Shown in pieces: positions 10,805 to 22,930 of a stretch of DNA of 64,000 nucleotides (within the stretch, counting starts at the first letter, position 1; the number at the start of each line of letters is the position of its first letter). The translations under genes were made by a program, and so were the position numbers. The DNA is from Aricia agestis (lineage: Eukaryota > Arthropoda > Insecta > Lepidoptera > Lycaenidae): contig NC_056428.1 of NCBI RefSeq assembly GCF_905147365.1, positions 6,044,001-6,108,000 of the forward strand, written 5' to 3'. Below the pieces are notes generated by a model. That model worked only from the letters and a program-made list of their open reading frames with translations. It searched no databases and was not told where the DNA came from.

Positions 10805-11290
10805 ACATTTTTTTTTAAAGAAGGCAGGTCGCTGTAGCCCTGACGTCACTGACGACACACGACCCATGAAGATCTATTGTGACTCCTTCGCACTAGAGTA
10901 TCATCCCCAACCCAATACTGCTCATAAATTGAACGATATGGTTGGGGTTGGTGCCACGAATTTCCTCTGTGGACAAGTATTCGTGGCGACCAAGGTGCCT
11001 GTTCCTGCTCTGTATAAGAGCAGGGCAGTCGAGAAGAAGGTAAATAGGTGTTTCATCGTCCTCCTCACAGAATCTGCAAGTCGTTCTGCTACAAATACCC
11101 ATTCTTTAGGTGTTTGTTGAGCTCGCAGTGCCCAGTTAGGCTTTTGGTAAGGATTCTTAATTGGTTCCTACCCAAGGTGAGCACTAATTCTGATTGTTTC
11201 TTGTTGAAGTCAGGAATTAGTGCCTTGGAGTGTTCAAGGGCGGTTGACATGCTAAAGATAATAGCATACAGTTTGCGTGCGCCCGATTCG
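10805..11290 (-). pseudogene. LINE 3' coding remnant (R1/I-group type), copy 2
   Basis: On the minus strand one frame (to ~11110) gives ...LGRNQLRILTKSLTGHCELNKHL, and after a frameshift the next (10893-11102) gives CRFCEEDDETPIYLLLDCPAL...EIRGTNPNHIVQF. The GHC-LN-HL motif followed by a C-x2-C Cys box and ..LLLDCPAL is the C-terminal signature after the RNase H domain in R1/I-group LINEs. It would lie at the end of the RT polyprotein. The 3' UTR (10810-10890) carries GTCACAATAGATC as in the copy at 3700-4075. The element is 5'-truncated; sequence beyond ~11290 no longer looks like the LINE. Broken by at least one frameshift, so non-functional. Confidence 0.75.
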
Positions 11291-11389
11291 AGCGATCTAA
11301 TACAGAGATTGTCTAAGGGTTGGTTGACTTGCACTGCACCAGAGGCGTAGTTATAGTTAAGGTTATCGTCAAATATGGCGTCCATTATG

Positions 11390-11960
11390 GACTTTTACCA
11401 CAGAATACATATTAGTACAACTTTTATTAGGGATTTGACAGTTCATATGACATTTTGTTTTGGTTAAAGTAAGTTGGTGCAACCCACTTATAATAGTTTA
11501 TGACGTATTGCCCACACTGGTGGGTTAAAAATAGAAAAAATAATTAAATGCTGACCCATTTTTACCGTCAAGTGCCTTTGTTGTTCTATTTCTGTACCTC
11601 GCTTTGTTCGTGTCCACGGCTACGTATCTTGAGTGTTTCATAACTAACATTTTGACCAATAATTTGAGTGATAAAATTGACTTTTTGATCAACTTAAGTA
11701 TAATACAAGTTAAGTAAAACACGAGTTAAGTAATAGAAGAAATAGTACCGAAACGTTCATAGATGCACTACAAATTGTATGTTAATTTATTCTTATTTAC
11801 TCTTTATTATAAATAAACTACTTAGAGTATATTGGAAACAGTAAGTATGTAGCTTAATGTATGATTACAAATTACAATAGTAATAGGTTTACCTTTTATA
11901 CGTCTACCCTGAGGTTGAGGTGTTAAATATTAAGTATTATTTATTCCGTTATATTCTTAT
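11390..11960. other. No gene seen
   Basis: AT-rich spacer between two retroelement remnants. The 65-codon minus frame at 11525-11722 has no recognisable motif. Confidence 0.4.
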
Positions 11961-11974
11961 TTATGGAAGAGATA

Positions 11975-12795
11975 ACATAGCATTTAATGCGCCGCCCGCT
12001 GCCCTCGCAGCGGCAGCTGGTAAGCGACGGCTAAAACCCAATACTCTCCACTCCATTGTAATAACTGATAAAGAAAATTTTATGACAACAACGGATATAG
12101 TATCGAAAGTAGGAAAAATAATAGAAGCTAGCAAGGAAGGAGTGAAAATAGATAGGGTAAGGAAAGCGAAAAAACGGAAAGTGATAATAGGCTTTAGTGA
12201 CAGAAAGGAAAGAGACAGAATTAAGGAGAAAATAGATAATACTGAAAGTAACTTTAATGTTGAGACAATAGTATGCGCTACCCCGCAGGTGGTGCTCTAT
12301 GGGGTGCTTAAATCGATGACAGACGACGAGATTCTCGAAGCTGTAAAAAATGAAAATAAGCACCTCACACCGCCGCCACCGCCGTGTGAAAAGTACACTC
12401 TATACGTAAAATATAGAAGAAGAGGAAGGGATAATGAGACTGACCATGTGGTCCTTACGTTGTCCCCTCGGCTGTGGCAGACCTTTACCAAAGCCGGCCA
12501 CTTGTATGTGGATATGCAGCGAGTGCGTGTCGCCGACCAGTCCCCCCTAATACAGTGTTCACGCTGCTTAGGATATGGGCATGGAAGGCGGCACTGCAAC
12601 AGTGAAGATCAGGAAAAGTGTAGCCAATACGGAGGGGACCATCATTAGTCCCAATGCGAGAAACTAGATGTGAAACCACATTGTATAAATTGTGAGAGGG
12701 ATGGCAGCAATGACGCCAAACATGACGCATTTAGCGCGGAGTGCCCGGTGCGGTTGAGATGAGACACCATAGCACGGGCAACCGTTGCATAATAT
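11975..12795 (+). pseudogene. ORF1 (gag) remnant of an R1/TRAS-like LINE
   Basis: The frame runs through a basic, alpha-helical N part (KVGKIIEASKEGVKIDRV, KKRKVIIGF) and an RRM-like middle (HVVLTLSPRLWQTF). It then carries a zinc-knuckle array. The first knuckle, CSRCLGYGHGRRHC (C-x2-C-x4-H-x4-C), is intact; the second has a Tyr at its second Cys (CSQYGGDHH) and a TAG at 12646-12648; the third block (CINCERDG...) follows in frame. Further TGA at 12760-12762 and TAA end the homology near 12795. Such proteins bind LINE RNA; the phrase LYVDMQRVRVADQSPLIQC is typical of R1/TRAS ORF1. No endonuclease/RT ORF follows, so it is a 3'-deleted, dead fragment. The first 18 codons of the open frame (from 11920) are probably unrelated. 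Confidence 0.8.
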
Positions 12796-12998
12796 GATCC
12801 CGCAGACCAATAGTAGTGACAATCAATTTAGTATTTATTATAATATTCAATTTGGAATTCTCCTAAAGTAACTTTAGGAGACCCAAAAGTGCCTTATGTA
12901 TATAAAATATAATTAATAGGTATAATGTTTACAAGAATGTCATATAACCTCATAATATTATTAAATATGGTATTTAATAATGAGTTTATAATAACTTG

Positions 12999-13945
<947 letters not shown>

Positions 13946-13959
13946 TAATAAATAAATAA

Positions 13960-14013
<54 letters not shown>

Positions 14014-14014
14014 G

Positions 14015-14051
<37 letters not shown>
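13946..14051. repeat. (TAAA)n/(TA)n microsatellite with TACGTATAAA interruption
   Basis: (TAAA)4-5 passes into (TA)n, is interrupted once by TACGTATAAA at 14011-14020, then continues as (TA)n to 14051. The same interruption motif is seen in the array at 21627-21744. Confidence 0.95.
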
Positions 14052-14053
<2 letters not shown>

Positions 14054-14660
14054 CCACCCCGGAGTTGATATTGCGTCCTACATGGCGGTTTTTACCGATG
14101 ATATTGCGTCCGACTGACTTGTTGCATCCTGTATACGGACGCAAGATTGACCATCTCTCAAATTCAGCCAGAAGTAGTGTTAAGGTTAGTACAATGGCTG
14201 GGTGAAATATTGGCATGGACGTTGTTTTGTCACCGGAGTGCTTTTCGGCGTATTTCTTAGTTCCGCTATTTGGCGCGCGAATTTTGGAGGTCGCTACTGT
14301 GCGCCGTATATCGGTGGCGTATATTCGATACTTTGTTTACGTATAACACGCCGATAATGTGGATTCCTGTATATAATAAAGTTTTTATCAATTCTAATGT
14401 GTGATTTAATTACGTCCCACAAAACGACATCGTCCCAGAGGAGACGCGGGGGTGACAGAGGCGAGGGGGCGGAGTTCGCACGCGACATGCAAGGGCATGT
14501 TTTTGTTTATATTTTTTGCCGGCCAGCGCGGACGTAATGACGCTTGTGGTATAAATATTGTGTAGTGGGGCGAATATTTGAGAGAGACTAAATTCATGTC
14601 TTCAAAGTTGGGTTCACAACGCCTTCGTAAATTTGATGTAACATTACACATTTCAATGTC
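14052..14660. other. GC-richer segment of unknown nature
   Basis: Contains two direct GATATTGCGTCC motifs (14067, 14099) and an inverted GGACGCAA (14138), then a GC-rich stretch (14420-14540) with GGTATAAATATTG at 14547, which could pass for a TATA box. No coding exon or Inr arrangement is convincing. Could be a repeat fragment or a weak regulatory island. Confidence 0.25.
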
Positions 14661-15480
14661 TAATTAACTTACAAAAATGCTGCTAAAACTATTTGAAAGT
14701 AGAGGTAATATTTCAAAAGTTATTATAAAAAAAGTACCAAATTATGAAATTTTTGCGTGTCGTTTCGATACTGCCGCTTACAATTTATTATTTATAAAAA
14801 AAAATGAGCTAGAAAGGATTAAAAATTTAATGTTAATTTGAAGATAAAGAAGAGAAGAATCCGATACCAACAAATAACACATCAACTTACATTAAATAAC
14901 TAAAAATTATATTTTTAAAATGTTCATAAAATTCGCGTCATTGTCCTGCGCATTGTTTGTTTTGAATGCCTTGCCGATATACTCAACGTGACGGGTTGAA
15001 ACCTATTTTGCGATAAAATCTGCTGGCTCACTTTATTTGATCGCAGTGCTTTGGTGTGGATAGAGGTCTTCGTTTTATGCTCTCTCTCTCTCTTTGAAAT
15101 ACGTTCTACAAAAATTTCCAAATAAGACGTCATTTACATTTCTCGACTGTGCCAACATTTGTCTGTTTTTCACTACTTTTTTTATACCAAGTTATAAAGG
15201 CCCGCAACATTTCTAAGTTCTTAATAATTTTCTTTATATCAATACTTCATTATAAACGAATTTAGTGAATTCCTCATTTTCCTGAACGCCTTTTTCCTGA
15301 ATAGCCCTAAAAACATAATGACGATCATTCAGAATAATGATTAAATCTGTAACTGTATTTCAGGAAAACAGGAACAAATATATCGAATCGATGCAATGTC
15401 GATATTACAATTAGGTAGTTATTTGACACATTTTCGAAAAATAGTAGTAGAATAGTAAGAAAAGTAGTAAAAATGTTATC
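14661..15480. other. No gene seen
   Basis: AT-rich sequence; short (CT)n at 15080-15094. No motif-bearing frame. Confidence 0.4.
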
Positions 15481-15780
15481 TACACTTCAATATTATAAAG
15501 CAGGAGAGGTTGTTTGTTTGTTTTAACGCGTTAATCTCAGGAACTACTAGTCCGATTTGAAAAATTCTTTCAGTGTTAGATAGCCCATTTATCGAGGAAG
15601 GCTATAAGCAATATTTTATCACGCTAAGAATAATAGAAGCGAAGAAATAGAGGAAAATGTGGAAAAAACGGAGGGAAATTATTTGAAAGGGCTTATTTGA
15701 ACGCGCTTATCTCAGGAACTACTGGTCCGATTTGAAAAATTCTTTCAGTGTTAGATTGTCGTGTCAATGGTTGTCGTGAT
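15481..15780 (+). mobile_element. Helitron-like repeat, partial with internal duplication
   Basis: Starts near TCTACACTTCAATATTATAA and holds TCAGGAACTACTAGTCCGAT followed by AAATTCTTTCAGTGTTAGAT. The latter pair occurs twice (15536-15584 and 15711-15755). The same modules appear on the minus strand at 23850-24028 and on the plus strand at 54790-54860, where a CTAGT end follows. Here the 3' terminus is missing. Confidence 0.55.
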
Positions 15781-15790
15781 TGATGTAGAT
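15757..15790 (-). repeat. Inverted partner of 20072-20106
   Basis: GTTGTCGTGATTGATGTAGATCG is the reverse complement of the block just right of the RTE insertion (20072-20106, shown here as about 23 matching bases). The pair flanks ~4.3 kb including the LINE. Confidence 0.7.
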
Positions 15791-15999
15791 CGTTTTTTTT
15801 TAAAAGAAGTGATTTTAAAAACTATTTTAAAGACAAAATAAAATGGCCTTGGCCGTCGACCCATTTTGTAATACAAAAAAAATGTTTTAATTGTGACCAA
15901 GAATAATATCAATATTATTACAAATAATTTTGTTCTACCTATAAAACGAAAGAACATAAAATCGCTTTATAAATCTTCTAAATTTCTTATTTACAAATA

Positions 16000-16500
16000 A
16001 ATATGCAATTTACGATCTTTATCCTGACGTCCAGTGTCCTGTTTGTTGTTGAACTGTTTATATACTTACGTACGTATTACGTATTAACTACTATGTCCCT
16101 ACCTACATACCTACGTATATGATTTTCTTTGATAAGTACTTACCTATTGTATATTTTAAACAAAAGCCCATCTGTGAGTGAGTTTAGACTGCGAATTGGG
16201 TTGGAACTAATGTATTTTTAAATATCTATACTTACTAATATTGTAGAGACGAAATATTTAATCGTTTGCTTATTACTATTTAACTTACGAGTTACGAGAC
16301 TACTGAACCAATTTAAATAATTCTTTCGCTATTAGAAAGCCACGGTAATGAGAAAATAGCCCAAAGTGCATCGAAACTCAACGTCAAGTGGTTACCGGGT
16401 CATGGGCTAGGCTGTACACTGTACAGTGTTCTGAGATTATTTTTAAATCTTGACTTGGTGACTTTCTTCATTCATAAATCGACACCCTTGACAAGATTTA
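16000..16500. other. No gene seen
   Basis: AT-rich sequence. Around 16245-16350 there is a worn version of the TACGAGACTACTGAACCAAT-type repeat phrase. No coding signal. Confidence 0.35.
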
Positions 16501-16525
16501 TAGTAACTGTGATGGCATACTTATA

Positions 16526-16640
16526 ATAATAATAATGTACTTTTATTCAGCTCGATAACATAAAAACCTTAATCTAGACAATTACAACATGCAAATTATT
16601 TTATTTTCAATGGTTTTTTATATTAGAATGTTAAGATCGC
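16526..16640 (-). other. Possible retroelement 3' tail
   Basis: On the minus strand AT-rich sequence ends with AATAAAAGTACATTATTATT, an AATAAA-like signal followed by an (ATT)n tail. This resembles a LINE or SINE 3' end, but no coding part is attached. Confidence 0.3.
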
Positions 16641-16787
16641 AACCGGCAGCTTAGCTAGGTTACAGTATAACCTGTGTTAAAGCCACCGGACCCTTTCCCA
16701 ACTACTGATCGCATATCGCTGATTTTACATTTCAGGCAATTAAAATTAGATTACAAATCAAATCAATGTTTAAAATTAATCAAACTT

Positions 16788-16799
16788 GATACAATAAAC
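16788..16799 (+). repeat. Left target-site duplication of RTE element
   Basis: GATACAATAAAC here is repeated exactly at 20050-20061, immediately outside both ends of the LINE. Confidence 0.92.
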
Positions 16800-19700
16800 G
16801 GGGGCGGTGGTTACTCGCGTCCGTAGGAATTACCTTTTACTACCCTACACGTGTCCCCCGGGTGGTGCTAAGCGAGTAACAACGCCGAGTCTCAGGCGGC
16901 GGATATGATAACCTGACTCCTAGGCAGTAGTGGCCTTGAGGACTAAATACCCTCAAAAAGTCCGGCGCGGAAAGCAACGGGAAACTACCGCGACTATAAT
17001 CCCAAGAAAACCACCATGATTAAGAACGCCACCAGAGATAACATGATGTCATGCGACCCGACTAACGCTCGGCGCCAGCTTGGTTCCGGGCCGACTGGTG
17101 TGAAATTGGCTACCGGCTGCAGTTGGAAACATAACATCTTACTCTAGCAAACTAACACCCAAGGGAAGGGCAATAACAATAGGAACCTGGAATGTCCGTG
17201 GACTTTTAAGGCCAGGAAAAATCGAAGTTGTTGAAGCGGAGATGGAGCGCTATAATCTGGCTATACTAGGATTGAGTGAGACCCATGTCAAAGATAACGG
17301 ATACCACATCACAACTGAGGGAAATATGGTAATCTACTCTGACAGGCAAGACAATAGTTTTAGTGGTGTGGGCTTCATAGTTGCTAGCTGGCTACGAGAC
17401 AAGGTATTGGGGTATAATACCATCAACAATAGAATTATATCCTTAAAAATTTCAGCCCATCCACACCCAATTAACTTTGTACAGGTCTATGCGCCGACCA
17501 GTGCAGCCACCGAAGAAGAGATGGAGGAATGTTACCACGAGCTAGAATTAACCTACAAAGCGTTACCAAAGAAGGAATGTACTATCATCCTGGGAGACTT
17601 TAATGCTAAGATAGGGCACACTGATAATGATCAACACCTAAGGAATGTTATTAGGGAATACGGCTTAGGAGCCCGCAACAGTCGAGGTGAGATGTTGTTA
17701 GAGTTTTGCATTGAAAAAGGACTATTCGTAACTAACACGGCATATAAACAACATCCAAGACGCTTATGGACATGGCGATCGCCAACAGGTCATAAAAATC
17801 AGATTGACTTCATATTAATCAGCAGCAGATGGAAGTCGTGCATAACTCTCTCAAAGACTTTTCCGGGTGCAGATTGTGGCAGCGACCATCAGCTGTTAAT
17901 AGCTCAATACAGAGTCCGCCTCAAAGTAGTTTCAAAGCCTCCACCATCCAAAAATATTCTTCTAACACAAGAAGCGAAAGCTTTTGAGGACACACTACAA
18001 ACTCGACTGGACAGTGAAACGTATTGCCCATTTGACTCAGCCAATACATCATGGAATCAGCTTAAGGCCGCATTAGAAGAGACAACTAGAACAATCACAA
18101 ATGGACGGAAAGTAAAACACCCTAGATCTGAGTGGATGACCACTTGGGAGGCAATCGCACAAAGAAAGGCTCTAAAGACTGGAGGAATTCGTTCAAAGGA
18201 AGAACAACAGCGATACTCTGAACTTGACTCACTAGTACAGCGTCTCTGTAGACATGACAAGAATGCATATATCAATTCTATATGTAGAGATATACAAACA
18301 CACTCTGATACCCTACATCCAAGAGACATGTTCCAAAAGGTAAAAATTCTCACACGGGAACGAAAATCAAAATCTTGGAACATAGAAGATGAAAAGGGTA
18401 ACCTGATTTTAGACAAGAACCAAGTGATGACAAGATGGAGGAACTACTGCCAAGACCTGTACAAATATGACGCTGATGAACCTGACACTAGATTAGATTT
18501 TACAGATAAAGAACCCGACATCGTTCTCCATGAAGTAGAAGCAGCTATAAATAAGCTAAAAGCAAAAGCTTGCGGTGGAGATGGTATACAGGCACAAGTG
18601 CTTAAGAGCTTGGGTAAGTGTTGAATCAGAGTAATGCATTCAATATGTCTTAAAGTATGGAGAACAGGACAGTGGCCAGACGATTGGACAGAATCTCTCG
18701 TGATATCACTACATAAGAAAGGGTCGACTAAAAAGTGTGGAAATTATCGGACCATCTTACTAATTTCACACGCCAGTAAGATTCTTCTCCATGTTATAAA
18801 CAACAGATTGGCACACTATATAACTAGACAGATATCCAAAGAGCAGGCGGGATTCGTAAAGGGCAGGGGTACCCGAGAACAAATCCTAAACATCCGTCAG
18901 CTGATAGAAAAGAGCAGAGAATTCAATGTCCCAATAGTACTCTGTTTTGTGAATTACGCTAAGGCCTTTGACTGCATCGTCTGGTCCAAAATGCTGGAGG
19001 TGATGAGAGAGTTGGGCGTCCCCGATCATCTCATATTTTTGGTACAAAACCTCTATCTGGAAGGTCGATCAAGGGTGCGATTAGACAATGATCTGTCAGA
19101 GCCGTTTGCTACAGAGCGTGGTGACAGACAGGGTTGCATCCTCTCTCCACAGCTGTTCAACCTCGTAGGCGAATATATAATGCGTCGAGTATTGGAAGAT
19201 TGGGAGGATGGTATTAAAATTAACGGATACCTTCTCAACAACCTAAGGTTCGCTGACGACACCACGCTTATAAGTACTTGCGAAGTGAAACTTGCTGAAC
19301 TTCTAGCGCGGCTCGAAAAGATTAGTCGAGACTTTGGCCTCCAAATCAATCGCAATAAAACCAAACTGATGTACGTCGATAAGCTGAACCAAATACAAAA
19401 GACATCCTTACTACAAGATCTCCAACCCGTAGAGGAGTTTGTCTACCTGGGATCGTTGATTAGCAACAATGGTAACTGCGAGAGGGAGGTTGTCCGACGG
19501 GCTCAGATGGCTAAATCTGCGGTTGGGCGCTTAGAAAAGATATGGAAGAATAAGAACATCTATCGTAGCACAAAAATAACACTAATGCGTTCCCTAATCT
19601 TTTCAATATTTTTATATGCCTCCGAGACATGGACACTAAAAGCACGTACTCGAGCTAAGATTGACGCTTTTGAAATGTGGTGCTGGCGTAAAATGCTCGG

Positions 19701-20049
19701 CATCCCTTGGACCGCACACCGGACCAACACGTCTATACTTCAGCAACTCAAAATTACCACCCGCCTGTCCACGCTTTGTCTACAACGATCACTTGCCTTT
19801 TTTGGCCACATAGCCCGCCGGGAGCCTAATAATCTTGAGAGTCTCATACTAGCTGGGCAATTAGAGGGGAAAAGAGGCAGAGGCAGAGTGGCTACACGAT
19901 GGACAGACGCGATTGTCAAGGCTGCTGACTGCACGTTCCAGGAGGCATTTCATCAGGCCAAAAATAGAGACAAGTGGAGAGCCTTATCCCAAAAAGCAAA
20001 TTTTGGTGGTCACGTCCCTCAGCCATGAGGATACGACTAGGAAGAAGAA
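16800..20049 (+). mobile_element. Near full-length RTE-clade LINE
   Basis: A 3250-bp non-LTR retrotransposon bounded by an exact 12-bp target-site duplication. It begins with a GC-rich 5' UTR (GGGGGCGGTGGTTACTCGCG) of ~300 bp, carries one long endonuclease plus RT frame, and ends 21 bp after the stop codon in a (GAA)n-like tail (GAAGAAGAA). A very short 3' UTR and no RNase H domain are typical of the RTE clade. The exact duplication and long open frames suggest a fairly young insertion, although two lesions make it unlikely to be active. The pre-insertion sequence can be read by joining 16787 with 20050. Confidence 0.93.
17104..20028 (+). pseudogene. RTE endonuclease-reverse transcriptase, one nonsense codon
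   Basis: Encodes the polyprotein that nicks target DNA and reverse transcribes the element RNA in the nucleus. The frame is open from 17104; the first ATG is at 17242, but the catalytic TWNVRG motif lies upstream (17185), so the true start is earlier or lost. Counting from that Met: LSETH 11-15, VYAPT 82-86, GDFNAKIG 118-125, SDHQLL 214-219 make a complete AP-like endonuclease. RT follows: EQAGF-KGRGT, motif A FVNYAKAFD near 569-577, RQGCILSPQLFN, FADD 670-673, and a WCWRKMLGIPWTAHRTN tail block. A TGA at 18622-18624 splits the frame; reading stays in phase on both sides, so it is a point nonsense (relatives have a residue there). Asn at 571 replaces the expected catalytic Asp. About 929 codons from Met to stop, normal for RTE. 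Confidence 0.93.
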
Positions 20050-20061
20050 GATACAATAAAC
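20050..20061 (+). repeat. Right target-site duplication of RTE element
   Basis: Exact copy of 16788-16799 (GATACAATAAAC). Confidence 0.92.
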
Positions 20062-20071
20062 AATACAAAAA

Positions 20072-20106
20072 ACGATCGAAACGATCTACATCAATCACGA
20101 CAACCA
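20072..20106 (+). repeat. Inverted partner of 15757-15790
   Basis: CGATCTACATCAATCACGAC and neighbours are the reverse complement of the block at 15757-15790. The element this belonged to predates the RTE insertion, since the RTE landed a few bases to its left. Confidence 0.65.
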
Positions 20107-20109
20107 TGA

Positions 20110-21620
20110 TTGACTATGACTATCACAGCACAGAACGCAACGTCGCGTCGTGTTTGCTTACGCGCGCGCGTTAACCAACTACTTACGAAAAAATTTATTA
20201 TTATTGTGAACTTGTATTATAATCAAATACCGTCCTCTTTTTGTACAAAACAAATAAACAGAAATAATAGGTACTATTATAGATAATAACCATAATTTAA
20301 ATTTACAAAGTATATATATTGTTGTGTAATTTTTGTGTAGTTGTGTAATTTTTTGAGATTTTGGACTGTTTTATCTTATTTTTGATAGGTACGTTAATAA
20401 TTTTTTAAACGTTTTTATTTTTCTTTTCGACGCCTAAAGGGCCTTTTTTTGAGACTTTGTACTGATAGGTATGTCTGATATGTGATTCTTCAGGTTAATA
20501 TTTTTCTAAGCATTTTTGTTTTATTTTTTTAACGCCTAAACGGCTAATAACGAATTTCAATTTGTTAAATTTTATCAACTTGTCACGTGGGCAGAGCCAC
20601 GATTGAAAACTAGTATTGCTTACATACACTAGTTAACTATAGTCAATGTCACAGTAAATTAGCCTCTCAACTGGTCGTTCTTAAAATTGTTTATTTCTTA
20701 AATTACTTTTATGTTCCTATTTCGGTGTATTTGATTTGTCCGACACTTTGATTATTATGACTATGGGTTTATTATTGTACCTACTTGATTTTAAACAATA
20801 AAACTTAAAAATACCTACTACCGAAACAATTGTTTTATTTTGTGTTCATACTTAAGTTCAGAAGAAACACGCTCACATAAATAAAATGATCATATCTATC
20901 ATAATTATTCTTAATATTTTTTAGTTAGCCTAGCGGACTTACCTAATTATAATTTAAAATTTAATTAATCTATGTAATATAGGGATAACTTGTTTTTAAT
21001 GTCTGTTATGTACTCCAAGTTATAGAAATAAGTATTTCATTTTAATCGACTTCATAAAGAGGGATGATTCTCTATTTATACATACATATCGTCACTCCTG
21101 TCCCTCATTGGGGTAGACAGAGACCACATCACGCAATGAATTTATTGGGATCTATTATATAGGTACCTATGTATGTATCGATATAACATATAAGGTTAGG
21201 AGGAAGCAACAAACTCAACAGTTTATGGCGTACATAAAAAAATAATATACGGTACCGATATAATCTCAAATATAGTAAGGAGTCATTTAATTAGTAGAAT
21301 GCATGGAATTAATATAGTACAATATACGGTATCAATATATCCATACATTTAAATGGATGTAGGAAAAACGATTAAATGCATGGAACGAATACAAAAATAT
21401 ACAATGTGTCACATGATTTCCACCGAGAACGGAAGCAAAAAACCAGCGAGAATTATTTCAAATTGAATATCTAATTTTCGTACGTAAACAAAATTTTTCG
21501 TCGACAATAGAATTCACATGACAGCAATGTAACTATATTCGCACGAATAACAATTAAAAAGTCATTGGGAATGGTAGACGCCATAGGGTTCGACTTTGAA
21601 AAGACGCAACAAGTCTTCGG
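20110..21620. other. No gene seen
   Basis: AT-rich sequence. Two related phrases ACGCCTAAAGGGCC (20430) and ACGCCTAAACGGC (20531) hint at an old tandem duplication of ~100 bp. No coding frame recognised. Confidence 0.4.
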
Positions 21621-21626
21621 CGATTT

Positions 21627-21657
21627 AAATATATATATATATATATATATATATACG

Positions 21658-21736
<79 letters not shown>

Positions 21737-21744
21737 GTATAAAT
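21627..21744. repeat. (AT)n microsatellite with two ACGTATAAAT interruptions
   Basis: AT run interrupted by ACGTATAAAT at 21655 and again at 21735. The frames of alternating Tyr-Ile seen on both strands are translations of this array and not genes. Confidence 0.95.
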
Positions 21745-21789
21745 ATAATAATAATGTACATGATATACATAATTAAAAATGTAAAAAAA

Positions 21790-22780
21790 ATTCTCTTCCC
21801 TTCGGAAACATGAGGTCCCATATAAGGGGCCACTTAAAAAAAAACATAGCATTTAATTCAGGAGATGTCTCCCTCAAATATTGAATTATTTTCTTGTCTT
21901 TCATATCTTTATTCCAGCCCGAAGACAAATGTCTGTTAAATTCTTTCTAATCTCGCAAAAAGCTTTTTAGTCAACTCTTCTCGTGTCACATAATATAATA
22001 TCCTCGATCTACAATATATCATTTTTATCTTTATCTGTATCTTTTGTGTGAAGTTCCAAAACATATTTATATTCATTTCTTTTGTTCATCATTTCCATTT
22101 TACGACTATAGCTTTATTGTCCTAACTAGTTGCCCTCACTTTGCTCAGAAATTCTTATACGGCGGGATCCTTTTGCTGTAATAATAACCATCCTGTGACC
22201 TTTCCGGTACTTACCCCAAGTATCTTTATCAAATTTTATCCAAATCGGTTCATTGGCTTAAGTATTTAGAGGTAGGTAAGTGGTAACTGGTAAGTGGTAA
22301 CACACTTTCGTATGTTAATCATTCTAATATTGATTAAAAAAACCAATATCTATTGTAAAATATTAATCAATTAGGAAACGAATGAAGCGTTAAAGAAATA
22401 TTGATAAATTATGTAAATATGGCTAAGTAGAATTATGGATCATAATAGAAAACGATTAGACTTTAGTATTCAAATAGCAGAGCCGAAGTAACTGTAAATA
22501 TTGAAGAAGCGAGTCGGTTAATTGCGATGGGATTCTTTGATTCAGAAATGGATGGAGGTAGCCATATTTGGACTTATAGATTTAGGGTTATCCTCTTTTA
22601 GAGGATTTATAACACAACGATTTATAAAATAATAATTGGTCAGAAATAAAAAAAATATAGAATCAATGACATATTATATTATAATACTTACCTGATGCTA
22701 TCCTTTTGAGACAAAACACGTTATTAAGAAAGACATGTCAATAGAAAGAGGAACCATAATAATTATTGCATGTTTCCCAT
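21790..22780. other. No gene seen; old repeat debris
   Basis: AT-rich. Around 22130-22290, GTTGCCCTCACTTTGCTC...ATTTTATCCAAATCGGTTCA resembles strongly decayed Helitron-like 3' sequence on the minus strand, without a clear end. Confidence 0.35.
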
Positions 22781-22782
22781 CA

Positions 22783-22856
22783 ATCCCCAAGCGGCACCCG
22801 GCTGCCGCATAAAAATTGAAAATCTATTGTGTCTGGGATTCCCACGATCAAGGTAC
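22783..22856 (-). repeat. Dispersed repeat U, copy 1
   Basis: Minus strand reads CGTGGGAATCCCAGACACAATAGATTTTC then a GCGGCAGCCGGGTGCCGC hairpin. Related blocks with CGATCGTGGAATAACGAGAC are at 60370-60440 (plus) and 49835-49885 (minus). Class unknown. Confidence 0.55.
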
Positions 22857-22930
22857 TAAAATTAAACGATGAGTTGATGATGAATAAATTTTAGCTGGTA
22901 GAAAACATCTCCAAAGATTCTTAATCTTCT

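Noticed and set aside
14547..14560. TATA-box promoter
   Set aside because: GGTATAAATATTG is present but no Inr, leader or coding exon follows.
21471..21852. Tyr-Ile repeat proteins on both strands
   Set aside because: They are translations of the AT microsatellite at 21627-21744 in several frames.
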